Shown here one piece after another: positions 62,268-64,000 of a stretch of DNA of 64,000 nucleotides (its first letter is position 1; each line of letters opens with the position of its first letter). The position numbers and the translations under genes were made by a program. Below the pieces are notes generated by a model that did not search any database, was not told the DNA's origin, and saw only the letters and a program-made list of their open reading frames with translations. Source of the stretch: Methanoplanus limicola DSM 2279 (lineage in GTDB: Archaea; Halobacteriota; Methanomicrobia; Methanomicrobiales; Methanomicrobiaceae). The stretch spans positions 594,077 through 658,076 of the forward strand of contig NZ_CM001436.1 of the NCBI RefSeq assembly GCF_000243255.1, in the 5' to 3' direction.

Positions 62268-62428
62268 CGGATGGCCACACATTCGGATATTACTATGACA
62301 ACAGTGATGGTTCAAATGACGGAAGAATTCAGTTCAATATCAATAATCCGGATGGCATTGCCAGAGGCACCTGGCGCTATGAGGTTTATGGATACGACGT
62401 ATCAGGAACAGAGGATTATACCATATGA
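62268..62428 (+). pseudogene. P-domain gene 3' fragment (copy C)
   Basis: SPDGHTFGYYYDNSDG to the stop, matching 51290-51450. The left junction is at about 62267; upstream sequence (62170-62266) is unrelated. No signal peptide. Confidence 0.85.
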
Positions 62429-62443
62429 TGTATTAAATAAAAT

Positions 62444-63205
62444 ATGATGGATCTCCACCAGAAATTAGTAATCTTTTTTTTATTGACTGCTCTGCTCTGC
62501 ATTTATCCCGGATGCTGTGAATACACAGTCACATTTGGTGAAAGTAACAGCCCGGATGCAGATATTTCAGGAGCAGATAAATCCACGACCTTCCGGGAAC
62601 TGCCGCTCTGGATTAAAATATCATATGTCGCATCAATTATTGCCGGATTTTTTGCAATTGTCAAATTTTTGCCCCCAATAGTTGGGAGAATTCGTTATGT
62701 TCTTGCCAATGAAAAAAGAAAGGAAATTATGGATTACATATCAGCAAATCCCGGAAAATCTGTCGGTCAGCTTGCTGAGGAACTTAATACCAAACGTGAG
62801 ACTATCCGGTACCATCTTAATCGCCTCGAAAAAAATAACCATATAGTTTCTGAAAAAGACAGTAATTCCAAGAGAATTTTCATCAACCAGAACAGGTTTA
62901 CAGGCCCGGAAAGAAGAATTATTGCCTTATGCCATAACCCTGTTAAGGCCAGAATTGTTGCAATTATCCTGAAATATCCGGGAATAAAAAATTCCGAGCT
63001 AAAAGAAGAACTTAACATTTCAAAAAGCGCTGTGACGTGGCACATCAAAAAGTTAGATGGTGCAGATCTGTTATCCACAAGGATCTCAGGAAAATTCAGG
63101 CATTATCATATCAGATCAGAGTTTGAAACTCTTTTCATCGAAAACCTGCCTGATGAGATAAAAGATGAATATAATCTGAAAGCTAATAATCAGGAAGATA
63201 AATAA
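62444..63205 (+). CDS. Membrane-anchored regulator with two winged-helix domains, intact (copy C)
   Basis: 253 residues. A signal or membrane helix (LVIFFLLTALLCIYPGCC), a short external loop, a second helix (about residues 54-78, WIKISYVASIIAGFFAIVKFL), then two winged helices: about 85-130 (RKEIMDYISANPGKSVGQLAEELNTKRETIRYHLNRLEKNNHIV) and about 170-215 (RIVAIILKYPGIKNSELKEELNISKSAVTWHIKKLDGADLL). The DNA-binding part is cytoplasmic. It lies next to four to six palindromes shared by the cassette promoters, so it is the best candidate to bind them. Copies A and B are broken. Confidence 0.85.
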   Translation: MMDLHQKLVIFFLLTALLCIYPGCCEYTVTFGESNSPDADISGADKSTTFRELPLWIKISYVASIIAGFFAIVKFLPPIVGRIRYVLANEKRKEIMDYISANPGKSVGQLAEELNTKRETIRYHLNRLEKNNHIVSEKDSNSKRIFINQNRFTGPERRIIALCHNPVKARIVAIILKYPGIKNSELKEELNISKSAVTWHIKKLDGADLLSTRISGKFRHYHIRSEFETLFIENLPDEIKDEYNLKANNQEDK

Positions 63206-63514
63206 AAGCAAATTATCAAATTGGATAATATTTCCCGGATACTTATAAGCTGACTGATCAATTACCTCAACAAATCAAATTATGAAACATTATAATTATA
63301 CACCCATTCAATGAATTGTAACCCGGAAAATAAGATTATTAAGGCAGTTCTGAATCTATTATGCACAAAATTAGCGCACCAACCATAATAGTAGAATAAT
63401 CGAATAGAAACACTCCATTTTATCAAAAATCAGCCCACAAATAATAATTTCACCAAAACTTTATTGCCTGAAATATCCTGATCGCAGACAGTATTCACAG
63501 ACATTGCACTAACA

Positions 63515-63545
63515 GTTCAAGACTATAGTGAGAGAACATATAATC
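63515..63545 (+). promoter_or_regulatory. Palindromic operator plus TATA box, leader 5
   Basis: 63515-63537 is identical to the palindrome at 52537, followed by TATAATC. Confidence 0.72.
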
Positions 63546-63579
63546 ACTTACATTGAATAATTTATTTGAAGGGCAATCA

Positions 63580-63783
63580 AAGGAGTGATCTTTTGATTTA
63601 ACCTTTCTTAAAACAATTTAGGTAGTAATTGACAGGAAAGAATAAGGGCCATTTTAGCCAATTCAGTTTCCTTATCCTGCCCTGTTGTCTGCCAGTTATA
63701 GTCAACCGGCATTTAACTGATATCACGTTAACTCTGATTAAGGTTTGCATGCCGGTTGCTCTTAGAAACTATGAGGTACAACT
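63580..63783 (+). ncRNA. Conserved structured leader 5
   Basis: Same plan, with more substitutions from leader 1 than any other copy. GGAGTGATC and TTG (63593; leader ORF only two codons), ATAAGG/CCTTAT and AACCGGCAT/ATGCCGGTT are unchanged. Confidence 0.6.
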
Positions 63784-64000
63784 ATGAGATTAAAGAAAGG
63801 CGTGCGGGCCTTGAGCCTGCTATTGGTAATGGCATTGCTGACGGCGATGTTTGTTCCGGCAGTTAGTGCAACGGAAACACAGAGTAGTTCTACGCAATCA
63901 TCAGTGGACATGGACAAAGATATAAATTCACATGAAAATTATATTACACCAGAATATTTCAAAGATTCAAAACCGGCAGAACCTTTGCATGAATCAGAAA
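63784..64000 (+). CDS. Secreted protein with the shared signal peptide (partial at window edge)
   Basis: 72 codons visible. MRLKKGVRALSLLLVMALLT...AVSA, then a new mature sequence starting TETQSSSTQSSVDMDKDINS and then ENYITPEYFKDSKPAEPLHESE. Unlike the others after the signal. The cargo continues beyond the window. Confidence 0.8.
   Translation, partial: MRLKKGVRALSLLLVMALLTAMFVPAVSATETQSSSTQSSVDMDKDINSHENYITPEYFKDSKPAEPLHESE

Overview
The window comes from a methanogenic euryarchaeon, most likely Methanomicrobiales of the Methanoplanus/Methanolacinia kind. Support: a fused Fae-Hps enzyme, an archaeal Trm5-type methyltransferase, DUF2070 and DUF47 proteins, a radical-SAM AmrS, the DadD plus methylthioinosine phosphorylase salvage pair, dockerin- and PKD-containing secreted proteins, and a tRNA-Trp gene whose intron carries a box C/D guide RNA. 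Base composition is moderate, with clearly AT-rich islands at about 27-28 kb and 53-62 kb. The species assignment is an inference.

Layout, 0-24 kb: the end of an FKBP-type isomerase; a secreted GH18 chitinase-like protein with a dockerin; a decayed integrase fragment beside tRNA-Glu; housekeeping genes (Trm5-like, GNAT, PstS, a Cache-HAMP sensor, PsiE, ManC, two-gene lipoprotein/flavoprotein unit, AmrS with a Mut7-C RNase, UMP kinase, tRNA-Pro directly abutting nth, a DUF3089 hydrolase, and a DUF47-PiT phosphate uptake pair). A complete IS200/IS605-type element (tnpA + tnpB) has cut into a lipoprotein gene. A 1422-residue secreted protein contains 7 + 7 repeats, which suggests two seven-bladed propellers, plus two PKD domains and a dockerin.

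24.7-34.8 kb is a defence island: hsdM, an odd linker ORF carrying two covarying hairpins, hsdS, an AlbA_2/ATPase protein, a 1.2-kb non-coding stretch with 262-bp tandem repeats interrupted by a MITE, hsdR, and a VapBC pair. 35-49 kb is mostly housekeeping: polyprenol-kinase-like protein, flavoprotein, FIST sensor, DUF2070, pentapeptide repeats, AIM24, nicotinate phosphoribosyltransferase, MTA/SAH salvage, a frameshifted IS1634-type transposase, and an acyl-CoA synthetase.

49-64 kb is the most unusual part. After tRNA-Trp and fae-hps, a block of about 3.7 kb has been duplicated about 6.9 kb downstream, and part of it is present a third time at the right edge. Each copy carries a P-domain-like secreted protein or its remnant, a membrane-anchored protein with two winged-helix domains (intact only in the third copy), a palindrome next to a TATA box, a conserved leader of about 200 nt that can fold, and a near-identical signal peptide. 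Identity stops at the signal-peptide cleavage site. After it come unrelated mature proteins: a papain/C39-like cysteine peptidase, a clan-CD-like cysteine peptidase, a 17-residue stub, and an unknown that runs off the window. I infer a leader-plus-signal-peptide cassette that is reused to express and export different cargos under a shared regulator. HicBA, transposase remnants, a second MITE and a free-standing Hps copy lie among the copies.
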